This document shows, piece after piece, positions 25,980-34,463 of a stretch of DNA of 64,000 nt (position 1 is the first letter of the stretch; every line of letters begins with the position of its first letter). The DNA is from Thermoanaerobacterales bacterium (lineage in GTDB: Bacteria > Bacillota > Thermosediminibacteria > Thermosediminibacterales > Tepidanaerobacteraceae). A model generated the notes under the pieces. That model saw only the letters and a program-made list of their open reading frames with translations, was not told where the DNA came from and searched no databases. The stretch covers positions 62,001 through 126,000 of the forward strand of contig DUMA01000023.1 in assembly GCA_012840135.1 (NCBI GenBank), given 5' to 3'. A program made the position numbers and the translations under genes.

Positions 25980-27059
25980 TTAACTCTTGCAGCTCATTTT
26001 ATCAATGGCTTCCCACAAACCGTGTATATATGTGACACCAAGAGCTCTGTCATAGAGTCCATATCCTGGTCGGCCCGTTTCTCCCCATATCATGCGGCCG
26101 TGGTCGGGGCGGATATATCCCTCAAAGCCGGAATCATAGAAAGCCTTGACTATCTCAAACATATCAAAGGAGCCGCATTGGGTAAGATGCGCACTCTCAT
26201 AAAAATCCTTCTCTGATTCAAATCTTAGGTTTCGGATGTGTGCGAAATGGACTCTTCCTTCACCTGCAAACTCCTTTATAATATCAGGAAGATTATTGTT
26301 TCTATTTGATCCCAGAGACCCGGTGCAGAGGGTTATGCCGTTATACGGGCTCTTATTCAGGTCCAGGAATTTTCTTATATTATCCCTGCTGGTTATGACT
26401 CTCGGAAGACCAAATATGGGCCATGGGGGGTCATCGGGATGTACGGCCAGTTTAATGTCATATTTTTCAGCGTAAGGTATTACGCTGTCGAGAAAATATT
26501 TGATATTATCCCAGTATCGCTCTTCCGTCATGTCTTTATACTTTTCAATTGTAGCCGACATCTCCTTAAGCCTGTCCGGTTCCCAGCCAGGTAGCTCAAA
26601 TCCGTTGGACTGCTCGTCGAATTTATCGGCAAGATGTTTTGGATCAATTTTTAAAATATGCTCATGATTATATGCCATGGTATATGAACCATCACTCAAC
26701 GGCCTGGCAAGGTCGCTCCTGGCCCAGTCCAGCACGGGCATGAAATTATAGCATATTACCTTTATACCTATCTGCGACAGGTTCTTGATTGTATCGATAT
26801 AAGTCTGGATATACCTATCTCTAGTTTTTTCTCCCAGCTTTATATCCTCATGGATATTTACGCTCTCAATCACTTCGACCTCAAGACCGCAGCTTTCGAC
26901 TTCCTGTTTCAATGCCTTCACTCTTTCTAGGGGCCAGACCTCCCCTACCGGTATATCCATGAGGCTAGTCACGACCCCCGAAACCCCCGGTATCTGCCGG
27001 ATATATTTCAAGGGGATTTTGTCATATCCTTTCCCGAACCATCTAAAAACCATTTTCAT
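25980..27059 (-). CDS. uxuA: mannonate dehydratase
   Basis: 359 residues. Converts D-mannonate to 2-keto-3-deoxygluconate in hexuronate catabolism. The family pattern is clear: MVFRWFGKGYDKIPLKYIRQ, ICYNFMPVLDWARSDL, KLAVHPDDPPWPIFGLPRVI (metal-binding His), THIGSLG-equivalent LCTGSLGSNRNNNLPDI, and HAIRN-type VHFAHIRNLRFE, ending with YIRPDHGRMIWGE. It follows dctM by 16 nt. Kdg kinase, KDPG aldolase and uronate isomerase genes are not in the window. Confidence 0.95.
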   Translation of the reverse strand: MKMVFRWFGKGYDKIPLKYIRQIPGVSGVVTSLMDIPVGEVWPLERVKALKQEVESCGLEVEVIESVNIHEDIKLGEKTRDRYIQTYIDTIKNLSQIGIKVICYNFMPVLDWARSDLARPLSDGSYTMAYNHEHILKIDPKHLADKFDEQSNGFELPGWEPDRLKEMSATIEKYKDMTEERYWDNIKYFLDSVIPYAEKYDIKLAVHPDDPPWPIFGLPRVITSRDNIRKFLDLNKSPYNGITLCTGSLGSNRNNNLPDIIKEFAGEGRVHFAHIRNLRFESEKDFYESAHLTQCGSFDMFEIVKAFYDSGFEGYIRPDHGRMIWGETGRPGYGLYDRALGVTYIHGLWEAIDKMSCKS

Positions 27060-27075
27060 ATAAAATCACCGTCCA

Positions 27076-28356
27076 TTAGCCAAATATAAGATTGGGAATG
27101 AAAAGAACCAACTGCGGGAAAAATATAAGCAATGCTTCTACTGCTATATATGCAATAAAGAATGGCAAAGATTCCTTCACCGTTTCTTCAGGCGGACATT
27201 CCATCAAAGATGATACTGTATACAGGGCCACTCCGAGGGGCGGTGTCATAATTCCCATAGTAACGTTAGTCATCATAATCACACCAAAGTGCACAGGATC
27301 TATTCCAACTCTTGTGACCACGGGCAGCAAGATAGGTGTTAGAAGCAGTGCTATCACTGTGGTTTCTATAAACATACCAGCCAAAATAAGAAATCCAATA
27401 ATTATAAATAGTAGAATCGTGGGGTTTGATGTTATGCCCAGGAGTAATGCAGCCAATTTTTGGGATACCCCATCATATACAATTCCATAACCAATTATGC
27501 CGGACAAAGCAATTATAAGCATTATTGCACCGATGTCCATGGCACTATCCCTTAATGTCTTCTTAAATGTCTCCCACGTAAGTTCTTTATATATAAAGGC
27601 ACCAACAAAAATGGCATAAACTGCCGCAAAGGCACCGGCTTCGGAGGGTGTGAATACACCAAAACGTATCCCAACAATTAGTATGACCGGGAAAATAAGA
27701 GCCCAGATGCTTTCTTTAAGGGCAATGAGCACCTCTCTTAATGAAGCCGGTTTTTCTTTAGCAGGCATATATCCGCGCTTTTTTGCGGATATAGATACTG
27801 CTGTCATTAATGCCGCCATCATAAGGAATCCGGGTACAATACCACCGGCAAAAAGCCTGCCTATAGATACTTCACCGATTGAACCGTAAATGACTAATCC
27901 CATGCTGGGAGGAATTGTTGAAGTTATTAATGATGTCCATCCGTTAACCGCCGCACTGTATCCTCTTGAATAACCTTTTTTGAGCATTTCAGGCCCAAGA
28001 ATCCGTGTTTCCATAGCTGCATCTGCCGTGGATGAACCGGATACACCCCCCATCAAGGTGCTAAGAACAACACTTATCTGCGCAATGTTACCGTACATGT
28101 GTCCAGTAAGCACATCTGACAGTTTTATAAGCTTTTTAGTTATACCCGTATTATTCATCAAATTACCGGCAAAAATAAACAGCGGAATCGCAAGTAATGT
28201 AAAAGACTGAGTTGAGGTTATAACCCTTTGAACAACTATGGAGAACGGTATTTCGGGTGTCATAAGAAAAAATGTTACACCGGACACACCTATGGCAAAG
28301 GCTACCGGCATGCCAAAAGCCAGTAAAATCAAAAATATTATTAATACAAGTAACAT
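27076..28356 (-). CDS. dctM: TRAP transporter large permease (DctM)
   Basis: 426 residues, about 12 membrane segments. Conserved DctM motifs are FIFAGNLMNNTGITKKLIKL, LMGGVSGSSTADAAMETRIL and SMGLVIYGSIGEVSIGRLFAG. It catalyses sodium- or proton-coupled import of the ligand handed over by DctP. The ATG at 28356 is 4 nt after the dctQ stop, with AGGGGAAG as Shine-Dalgarno. Context with uxuA and uxuB suggests a sugar acid such as mannonate or a hexuronate. Confidence 0.94.
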   Translation of the reverse strand: MLLVLIIFLILLAFGMPVAFAIGVSGVTFFLMTPEIPFSIVVQRVITSTQSFTLLAIPLFIFAGNLMNNTGITKKLIKLSDVLTGHMYGNIAQISVVLSTLMGGVSGSSTADAAMETRILGPEMLKKGYSRGYSAAVNGWTSLITSTIPPSMGLVIYGSIGEVSIGRLFAGGIVPGFLMMAALMTAVSISAKKRGYMPAKEKPASLREVLIALKESIWALIFPVILIVGIRFGVFTPSEAGAFAAVYAIFVGAFIYKELTWETFKKTLRDSAMDIGAIMLIIALSGIIGYGIVYDGVSQKLAALLLGITSNPTILLFIIIGFLILAGMFIETTVIALLLTPILLPVVTRVGIDPVHFGVIMMTNVTMGIMTPPLGVALYTVSSLMECPPEETVKESLPFFIAYIAVEALLIFFPQLVLFIPNLIFG

Positions 28357-28360
28357 AAAT

Positions 28361-28849
28361 TCACTTCCCCTTGTTTGCCGGAGTTTTTACAGCTTTATAA
28401 AGCTTTATACCGGTTGAAATCATCATAAGAGTAGAACCTACCGGCACACTGATTGTTGCCCATGAATAACTTATCCCCAATGTCTGGAATAAACGCTTTT
28501 TACTTTCCAGTGCTAATGGTACACCATACATGATAAGAGAAGCTAGAAAGACAATTATCACAACTTGCCAAAGTATATAAATTGCCTTCTGTTTGGCTGG
28601 TGAAAATTTTTTGACTATCATATCTACTTTTACAAGGTCAGCATTTCTGAGAGCCATGTCGGCTCCCAGAAATACTGTCCATGCATAGAGCAATAAAGAA
28701 AGGTCTACAGCCCAGTTGATTGGGACTTTTAAAGTACGGCATATGGCTGAAGAAAAAACCAAAAACACAATAGAGCATAAAAATATCTGAACGACCATTT
28801 CTTCAAATTTACAAAAGTAATTATATAAGGCTTTCACTTCATTCACCAT
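28361..28849 (-). CDS. dctQ: TRAP transporter small permease (DctQ)
   Basis: 162 residues with four membrane segments. Family features are the VVQIFLCSIVFLVFSSAICR segment, INWAVDLSLLLYAWTVFLGA with the DctQ acidic and Trp pattern, and ALRNADLVKVDMIVKKFSPA. It partners DctM in the membrane. Four nucleotides separate it from dctP, and the downstream stop abuts dctM, so the three are one transcription unit. Confidence 0.92.
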   Translation of the reverse strand: MVNEVKALYNYFCKFEEMVVQIFLCSIVFLVFSSAICRTLKVPINWAVDLSLLLYAWTVFLGADMALRNADLVKVDMIVKKFSPAKQKAIYILWQVVIIVFLASLIMYGVPLALESKKRLFQTLGISYSWATISVPVGSTLMMISTGIKLYKAVKTPANKGK

Positions 28850-28853
28850 CCGG

Positions 28854-29879
28854 CTATTTTTTGCCTATTTCAGCATAAATCTTTTCTCTAAGCTCTCTGT
28901 ATCCGAGAACATCATAAGCTTTATCAGCTGCAGCCTTAAAGGCATTTATGTCAACATTTACTACTTTCATACCCTTTTCAACCATCTTTTTTTCATATTC
29001 ATCAGAAAGCTTCATAACAAGCTGAGCATTTTCAGCGGCAACCGCCTTTGTTTCTTCTAGCAGAATTTTCTGATATTCTTCAGGTAATGTATCGAACCAC
29101 TTCTCACCCACAATAATGCCATTAACCAACTGGAAATGAGATGTCTTGTCTATATACTTGAGAACTTCATATAATCTCGATGTATAGGTAGCTGTATACT
29201 GTCCTTCTGCTCCATCAATAGCTTTCTGCTGCATAGCCTGGTATACTTCAGTCCATGGCATTGAAACAGGAGTAGCCCCCATGGCTTTTATAGACTCTGA
29301 CCAAACCGGTGCCCCCGGTGTCCTTATCCTCAAACCATTAAGATCTGCAGGTTTTGTAACAGGCTTATTCGTGAGAAAATGCCTTGCACCGTCATACCAG
29401 TTAAACGAAAGCACTCTTATGCCGTCTTCCTTTACAAGCTGATCTTCCCATTCTTTAAAAATATCGCTCTGGGTCACCTTCAATATATCGTCATAACCGT
29501 CTGCAAAATAAGGCATGCCAATAATGCCCATTTCCTTCACATAGTTAGCCATTCGGCCACCGTCTGTGAGCACTGCTACATTTACACCCTGAATTGCCTG
29601 TTCGATTACATCTTCATCAGAACCTAGCTGTGCGCTGGGATAAACCTCGATTTTTAGCTTGCCATTGGTTTTTTCTTCCACTCGTTTTGCGAGCTCTTTG
29701 AATCCGTCTACCATTGGGTGTGTTTCATTCAGTTGTGTTGACATTTTGAGTGTGTAAACCTTACCATCATCGGCTGGAGCAGAATTTTCATTGCCTTCTG
29801 GTTTGGAGCCGCCAGAGCACCCCGTCATAACCACCAGAACCATTGCAAGCACCAGCACCACTGATAAAAATTTTTTCAT
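28854..29879 (-). CDS. dctP: TRAP transporter solute-binding lipoprotein (DctP)
   Basis: 341 residues. Lipoprotein signal KKFLSVVLVLAMVLVVMTGC with the lipid Cys at about 20, then a linker. The DctP domain has LKMSTQLNETHPMVDGFKEL, the carboxylate-binding Arg in ADLNGLRIRTPGAPVW, and PMPWTEVYQAMQQKAIDGAE-type sequence. The Shine-Dalgarno is GGGGAGG. The uxu neighbours make an acidic sugar the probable ligand. Confidence 0.94.
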   Translation of the reverse strand: MKKFLSVVLVLAMVLVVMTGCSGGSKPEGNENSAPADDGKVYTLKMSTQLNETHPMVDGFKELAKRVEEKTNGKLKIEVYPSAQLGSDEDVIEQAIQGVNVAVLTDGGRMANYVKEMGIIGMPYFADGYDDILKVTQSDIFKEWEDQLVKEDGIRVLSFNWYDGARHFLTNKPVTKPADLNGLRIRTPGAPVWSESIKAMGATPVSMPWTEVYQAMQQKAIDGAEGQYTATYTSRLYEVLKYIDKTSHFQLVNGIIVGEKWFDTLPEEYQKILLEETKAVAAENAQLVMKLSDEYEKKMVEKGMKVVNVDINAFKAAADKAYDVLGYRELREKIYAEIGKK

Positions 29880-29951
29880 CTAACTTCCTCCCCTTTTATT
29901 TATTTCTTAGCTACTGCAGTATGCAATAGCTTAATAAGCTTTAATAAGTTT

Positions 29952-31553
29952 TTAAATATTTATATATTTCCCCAAAGTTTTCCTTACTGCGCCCTTGTCT
30001 GCCACAAGTTCCTCGAACATGGCTTCCACTTTTGATGTAAGACCGTATTCATACAGGTTTACACCGAAAATTTTGCTGTCGGATAAAATAGGCCTCAGAA
30101 TTTCCGTAAAGGGTCCTTTATCGCCGAGCGAAATCCCTTTGAGATACCCTTGCAGCACTTCCAGCATCGGATCGGGACTGGGCGCAAAGGGTCTTCCATC
30201 ATCATTAACTCCCAAAAGATACCTGAGCCAGCCTGCGAAGAACAACGGTATATATGTGAGTTTCGATATATCCTTCCCGGCAGCAACATATGCCTTCAGG
30301 GTTTGGCCGAAGCGCACGGGGATCTTTTGCGACGTGTCGCAGGCGATCCTCTGAGGGGTATCAGGCACAAAGGGGTTGGGCAGCCGTTTTTCGATTACTT
30401 CGTTTATAAAATCCTCGGGTCGGATAATGCCCGGATCGACTACTACGGGCAGTCCCTCCTCGAAACCCGCCTTTTGTATAAATTTCTTTAAGTGCTTGTC
30501 CTTCATTTCCTCGGATATGGAATTATATCCCAGCAGGCATCCGTAAACTGCGAGGATCGTATGAAGGGGGTTCAGGCAGGTGCAGACTTTCATCTTTTCC
30601 ACCCTGTCTACCGTCTCTCTATCGGTGAAAATGACTCCGGCTTTTTCCAGGGGCGGTCGCGAATTTGGGAAGGAATCTTCAATTACCAGATATTGAGCCT
30701 CTTCGGTATTGACAAAAGAAGATATATAAGTGTTTTTATCTGTGCGCACAATGCCGGCGCTCTCATAGCCGTCGGCTTCCAGCATTGCCTTTACCCGTTC
30801 CGAAGGTCTCGGGGTTATCTTGTCAATCATGCTCCATGGGAAGGATACTGAACAAGGATTGTCTATATATTCCAGGAATCCTGTATCCACAAGCCCTTTT
30901 ACCTTCCAGTGCTCAACAAAGGACCTTACTGCATTGTAGAGTTTCGTTCCGTTGTGAGAACAATTGTCCAGGCTTACCAGTGCTATCGGCAGCTTGCCTG
31001 CCATGTATCTCCTGTAGCACAGGGCGGCTATCATTCCCATGAGGCTTTTGGGATGTTCAGGAATAGCCTCGAAATCGCTGATTACTTCCGGATAATATTC
31101 TCCCTTTGAATTGGTAAGCGAATATCCTTTTTCGGTTATGGTGAAGCTAACCATCTGAAGAGAAGGTGAAGTGAAGATTTTAACAAGCTCGTCCATATGG
31201 CCTTTTGCTGTTATTGCATGAACTATGCTGGCCACAACTTTTTTATCAATATTTCCGTCAGCTTTTAAGGTGACAATCAAGCTGAGGTTGTCAAAGGGAG
31301 TATACGCTTTATCAATGATTTCCTCGTCGAATGATTCGCAAACTATTATTCCTCTGTCACACAAGTCTCTATCCAGAAGGGTTTGATGCAATGCGGCAGG
31401 AAAGGCTCTGAATATATTTCCTGCACCAAAATGAAGCCATACCGGTTCTTTCATCGTGTCTGCCTTTACTTTATCGATGTCAAATAAAGGCAGTTTATAT
31501 CCTTTTTTCTGCCAGAGCTGCTTATCTTTTATATTGTTAATGCAAAGCCTCAT
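29952..31553 (-). CDS. uxuB: fructuronate reductase (mannitol dehydrogenase family)
   Basis: 533 residues, a long-chain polyol dehydrogenase. N-terminal NAD-binding motif WLHFGAGNIFRAFPAALHQT, then SVSFPWSMIDKITPRPSERV and the catalytic region KVCTCLNPLHTILAVYGCLL with the Lys-N-H type motif partly varied. Interconverts D-fructuronate and D-mannonate, feeding UxuA. First gene of the uxuB-dctPQM-uxuA unit; GGTGATATACT before the ATG is a weak Shine-Dalgarno. UxuB is assigned over mannitol or tagaturonate enzymes from context. Confidence 0.88.
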   Translation of the reverse strand: MRLCINNIKDKQLWQKKGYKLPLFDIDKVKADTMKEPVWLHFGAGNIFRAFPAALHQTLLDRDLCDRGIIVCESFDEEIIDKAYTPFDNLSLIVTLKADGNIDKKVVASIVHAITAKGHMDELVKIFTSPSLQMVSFTITEKGYSLTNSKGEYYPEVISDFEAIPEHPKSLMGMIAALCYRRYMAGKLPIALVSLDNCSHNGTKLYNAVRSFVEHWKVKGLVDTGFLEYIDNPCSVSFPWSMIDKITPRPSERVKAMLEADGYESAGIVRTDKNTYISSFVNTEEAQYLVIEDSFPNSRPPLEKAGVIFTDRETVDRVEKMKVCTCLNPLHTILAVYGCLLGYNSISEEMKDKHLKKFIQKAGFEEGLPVVVDPGIIRPEDFINEVIEKRLPNPFVPDTPQRIACDTSQKIPVRFGQTLKAYVAAGKDISKLTYIPLFFAGWLRYLLGVNDDGRPFAPSPDPMLEVLQGYLKGISLGDKGPFTEILRPILSDSKIFGVNLYEYGLTSKVEAMFEELVADKGAVRKTLGKYINI

Positions 31554-31602
31554 AGTATATCACCCATTTTATCAGCGGTTAACATACCGCCTGATTATCT
31601 TT

Positions 31603-31638
31603 GCTTACATACTAACATATTAGTATGTAAGCTGTCAA
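31603..31638 (-). promoter_or_regulatory. uxuB promoter with perfect 13-4-13 palindrome operator
   Basis: On the minus strand a perfect TTGACA (31633-31638) is followed at once by a perfect inverted repeat: GCTTACATACTAA (31603-31615) and its complement (31620-31632) around 4 bases. A -10-like TAGTAT lies within it at 18-nt spacing. A dimeric repressor bound here would block the promoter; the GntR-type gene at 25211-25894 is the obvious candidate. Confidence 0.7.
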
Positions 31639-31700
31639 TATAATTTTTGATGGCAATAAAATAAAAATTTAAAATTAAGAAGGTAAATTTGCAAAGAATA

Positions 31701-31745
31701 CATAAAAAACCGTTCCAGTCTGTTTATTTAAAAACGGAACGGTTT
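31701..31745 (-). terminator. terminator of the repeat-protein gene
   Basis: On the minus strand AAACCGTTCC and GGAACGGTTT form a 10-bp stem (31707-31716 with 31736-31745), followed by TTTTTT. It is 73 nt after the stop. Confidence 0.8.
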
Positions 31746-31817
31746 GAATAATTTTTTGATTCAGCTTGATAAACTCAAATGCCTGGTTAATAAGTCTTCA
31801 TAAAATGCCAATCAAAT

Positions 31818-32510
31818 CTATCTTGTTAAAAACCAGCCTGCTGCGGCAAGTACTATGGTTATCAGGGTTCCTATATACCATAAACGCAGGTTCCGCATTT
31901 CCTGAATTAAGTCCCGGTTATTTTCCTTTATTTCGGCTCTGAGATCGTTGATTTTTTGATCAATTTCTTTTCTTAAATCCATCATTTCTTTTCGCTGATT
32001 GTCAAATCTTATATCAATATTGTTTTTTAAATCGTCAATTTCCTTTTTTTGGTTGTCAAACCTTGCATCAATGCTGCTTCTTAAAGCATTAATTTCCTTG
32101 TCCTGGTTATCAAATCTTGCGTCAATGCTACTTTTTAAATCGTTGATTTCTTTTCTCTGGCTTTCGAATCTTATATCGATGTTATTTTTTAAATCATTGA
32201 TTTCTTTTCGCTGATTGTCTAATCTTACATCTATGTTGTTTCTTAAATCGTTGATTTCTTTTTTCTGATTGTCGAATTTTATATCAATGTTGTTTCTTAA
32301 ATCATTGGTTTCTTTTCTTTGGCTGTCGAATCTTATATCAATGCTGTTTCGAACATCGCTTATTTCTTTTCTGAGGTCGGCCACATTTTGCGATATATTT
32401 ATTAACTGCTGGGATAAATAAAAATAACCCATTTCTGTTATTTTAGGCTCATTATGCTGCGGCTCGTCCATCCCGGCGGCAACTTCCTTTTTGGGATCAG
32501 CCATTGCCAT
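31818..32510 (-). CDS. tail-anchored coiled-coil protein with 18-residue repeats
   Basis: 230 residues, function unknown. A 51-residue head is followed by seven tandem 18-residue units (residues 52-177) of the type DLRNNIDIRFDNQRKEIN, then a partial unit. A C-terminal membrane anchor (LWYIGTLITIVLAAAGWF) ends in LTR. The repeats predict a long trimeric or dimeric coiled coil held at the membrane. The layout recalls Bdr proteins of Borrelia and DUF1640-like proteins, but I cannot assign a family with confidence. GAGGAGG precedes the ATG. It has its own promoter and terminator and no obvious partner. Confidence 0.85.
   Translation of the reverse strand: MAMADPKKEVAAGMDEPQHNEPKITEMGYFYLSQQLINISQNVADLRKEISDVRNSIDIRFDSQRKETNDLRNNIDIKFDNQKKEINDLRNNIDVRLDNQRKEINDLKNNIDIRFESQRKEINDLKSSIDARFDNQDKEINALRSSIDARFDNQKKEIDDLKNNIDIRFDNQRKEMMDLRKEIDQKINDLRAEIKENNRDLIQEMRNLRLWYIGTLITIVLAAAGWFLTR
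31980..32357 (-). repeat. seven tandem 54-bp units
   Basis: The DNA encoding the 18-residue repeats. The units differ at several codons but keep the 54-bp period, so copy number could change by recombination or slippage. Confidence 0.85.
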
Positions 32511-32534
32511 AACCCTTCCTCCTCTCTTTAGAAT

Positions 32535-32563
32535 ATTTTAACATTTTTATCCCTGCATTGCAA
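32535..32563 (-). promoter_or_regulatory. sigma-A promoter of the repeat-protein gene
   Basis: On the minus strand TTGCAA (32558-32563), a 17-nt spacer and TAAAAT (32535-32540), 25 nt upstream of the ATG. Confidence 0.5.
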
Positions 32564-32656
32564 TACGGTATTGAAGACGGCCATTTCAGTATTATACAGC
32601 AACTGGTGGTCAGCGGAATAAATCGGAACCGCCTATAGAGCGACCTTTCTTGCTAT

Positions 32657-32686
32657 ATAAAAAAGCCGGTGGTTATGGCACCACCG
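32657..32686 (-). terminator. terminator of the PTS operon
   Basis: On the minus strand CGGTGGT and ACCACCG form a 7-bp stem with a 6-nt loop, followed by GC and TTTTTT. It lies about 145 nt beyond the last PTS-cluster gene. Confidence 0.65.
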
Positions 32687-32830
32687 CCTGTTTATGAATA
32701 AATCTGCGGCATTATATTGGCCGAGGACACGCTCAGCACGCCGTTTGTGGCACGAGCCTGTCATCTGAGCGCTACCAGCTTATTCCATAATACATGCACA
32801 TACAGAGCTAGTAAATTGTAAAAGTCGTCT

Positions 32831-33787
32831 TTATTTCCTCATGGAGTATCCCATGCGCCTGTAGGTGTGCCGCTTTCCGCGGATTGCAACGGAAAGGGCC
32901 ATAATGTTTTCCGGCAGGGCGATTCCACCATAGCCGGCATCTCCTATATGCTGAATGTCGGCTCCGGCCATTTTCGACATCAACGCGATCTGCTCTATAA
33001 TCTGGCTGCTTGACCCTTCCTGGGAAGTCCCTATGGCCGTCAGTGCCAGCTTCCCCGTTTCGTGGATCGCTTCTATCTGACGCCGGCACAAGTCCTGATC
33101 CATTCCCGGCACGGTGCCCGGCGCGCATATCAAAACGATATCCGCCCCTGCGCCGGCAAAATCTCTGATTACCTGCGGGTCGTAAATGTTCCCGCCGCCT
33201 GCTCCGTGCATCTTCCCCGCAATAATTACAGTATCGTCTCCAAGTATTTCGGCAGCTGCATTAATTCCTTCCAATATGTCGCGATTTGTGATTCCGGTCT
33301 TTGGATTGGCAGTGATTACTATGTAGTCAAATCCAAGTTGCTTGGCTTTTATCAGATTTTCTCTCGTCAATTTCCTGCCCCGGGGGTAATCAATCCCGTC
33401 TGGCACCGGCTCCATGTTCACCCCGAGGAACCTCCCGATGATTGCCTTGGCTTTTTTTACATATTCTCCATCGGTTTGGTTGCGGCATATTCGTTTGTTG
33501 ACTTCATCCACCATACCGGCAATATCATGAATGCCGGAGATTTTCATGTCGCAGTCGTCAATGCCCAGAATAAAAGGAGCATCAAAATCGAACAGATTAA
33601 GTGTGATCATATCGGCGCCAAAGGCCGCAGCCAGTTCAGGGTTGCTCACCCCGTAGACAATGGGCTGCTTTGCTATATCGGTTTCAGCCATTAAAGCCCT
33701 GCCTTCTGAAGCCTTTATTGATTCGAGCAGATCTTTTTTAGAATAGCTCATAATATCGCCGAAACTCAATTCAAATATCCTCTTCAC
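32831..33787 (-). CDS. uncharacterised TIM-barrel-like enzyme of the PTS cluster
   Basis: 318 residues; no established function that I recognise. The sequence looks like an alpha/beta barrel: AFGADMITLNLFDFDAPFIL, FDYIVITANPKTGITNRDIL, AGAGADIVLICAPGTVPGMD, ALTAIGTSQEGSSSQII and IGDAGYGGIALPENIMALSV. Relatives are often labelled PEP phosphonomutase-like or DUF7916, but catalytic residues are not evident to me. It is the last gene of the PTS operon, 21 nt after the IIA gene, with GTG start at 33787 behind TGGAGG. Context suggests it acts on the phosphorylated sugar or a derivative (inference). Confidence 0.75.
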   Translation of the reverse strand: MKRIFELSFGDIMSYSKKDLLESIKASEGRALMAETDIAKQPIVYGVSNPELAAAFGADMITLNLFDFDAPFILGIDDCDMKISGIHDIAGMVDEVNKRICRNQTDGEYVKKAKAIIGRFLGVNMEPVPDGIDYPRGRKLTRENLIKAKQLGFDYIVITANPKTGITNRDILEGINAAAEILGDDTVIIAGKMHGAGGGNIYDPQVIRDFAGAGADIVLICAPGTVPGMDQDLCRRQIEAIHETGKLALTAIGTSQEGSSSQIIEQIALMSKMAGADIQHIGDAGYGGIALPENIMALSVAIRGKRHTYRRMGYSMRK

Positions 33788-33808
33788 GGCAAAACCTCCA
33801 CATTTGTT

Positions 33809-34132
33809 TTAACTGTTCCTGCTTTTATCATTCATGGCCCTGTACATATCCATGAATTCTTCCACCAGATCCTTTGCAAGCATGGCACACATGAGATGGT
33901 CCTGTGCATGAACCATCAATAGCCCGAAGTCGTGCTTTTCTCCGGCAGCCTCTTTATGCAGCAGATCGCTCTGGATATTATGCGCCTGGAGCAGTTCTTC
34001 CTTTGCCTGGGCTATATTCTGATAGGCCCTGTCAAATAGACCTTCTTTTGCAAATTTAAGTGCGTCGAAACAGAGGCTGCGGGCATTGCCCGCATGAGCG
34101 ATGATTGCAAACACTATCCTTTCGTAGTCCAT
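33809..34132 (-). CDS. PTS lactose/cellobiose-type IIA component
   Basis: 107 residues, an all-helical IIA of the Lac family: DYERIVFAIIAHAGNARSLC, ending with the phosphorylation His region LLMVHAQDHLMCAMLAKDLV. It takes phosphate from HPr and passes it to IIB. The Shine-Dalgarno is GAGGAG. It stands between IIB and the unknown enzyme gene. Specificity (cellobiose, chitobiose, lactose and similar) cannot be told from IIA. Confidence 0.92.
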   Translation of the reverse strand: MDYERIVFAIIAHAGNARSLCFDALKFAKEGLFDRAYQNIAQAKEELLQAHNIQSDLLHKEAAGEKHDFGLLMVHAQDHLMCAMLAKDLVEEFMDMYRAMNDKSRNS

Positions 34133-34145
34133 TCTTGTCTCCTCT

Positions 34146-34451
34146 TCATTTTTTGAGATTTAATGCAAAATCAAGAATCCTTGCTTCATCCACCAATCCG
34201 TATATGGCCGGAGGAATAATGGTATACGGCTTTTTATGCTCGTCGCACAGATTTTTTATATAGGGTTCTTTGTACCTTATCTGCGGGCCAACCAGTATCA
34301 CATCATAATCATCGATAATCTTTTCGAGGTTTTCAATCGCGTTGGCATCCACCTTTACTTCTTTCAGGTTTCTCTTTTCTATTTCTTTTCTCATCCTTTC
34401 AACCAGCAAACTGGTAGACATTCCTCCGGCGCATACAAGCAATATGTTCAT
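34146..34451 (-). CDS. PTS cellobiose-type IIB component
   Basis: 101 residues. The phosphocysteine loop is at the N-terminus, NILLVCAGGMSTSLLVERMR with Cys7, and the rest fits the Lac-family IIB fold (DYDVILVGPQIRYKEPYIKN). Shine-Dalgarno AGGAGG. It lies 12 nt after IIC and 13 nt before IIA. Confidence 0.93.
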   Translation of the reverse strand: MNILLVCAGGMSTSLLVERMRKEIEKRNLKEVKVDANAIENLEKIIDDYDVILVGPQIRYKEPYIKNLCDEHKKPYTIIPPAIYGLVDEARILDFALNLKK

Positions 34452-34463
34452 TAAGATTACCTC

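Larger units (their letters stand above)
32511..32830. other. 320-nt intergenic stretch
   Basis: It holds the promoter of the repeat-protein gene (near 32535-32563) and a terminator for the PTS operon (near 32657-32686). I see no coding region or further structure in the rest. Confidence 0.6.

Noticed and set aside
31980-32357. The 54-bp repeats considered as a CRISPR array
   Set aside because: The period is constant, units are contiguous and coding, and there are no unique spacers.
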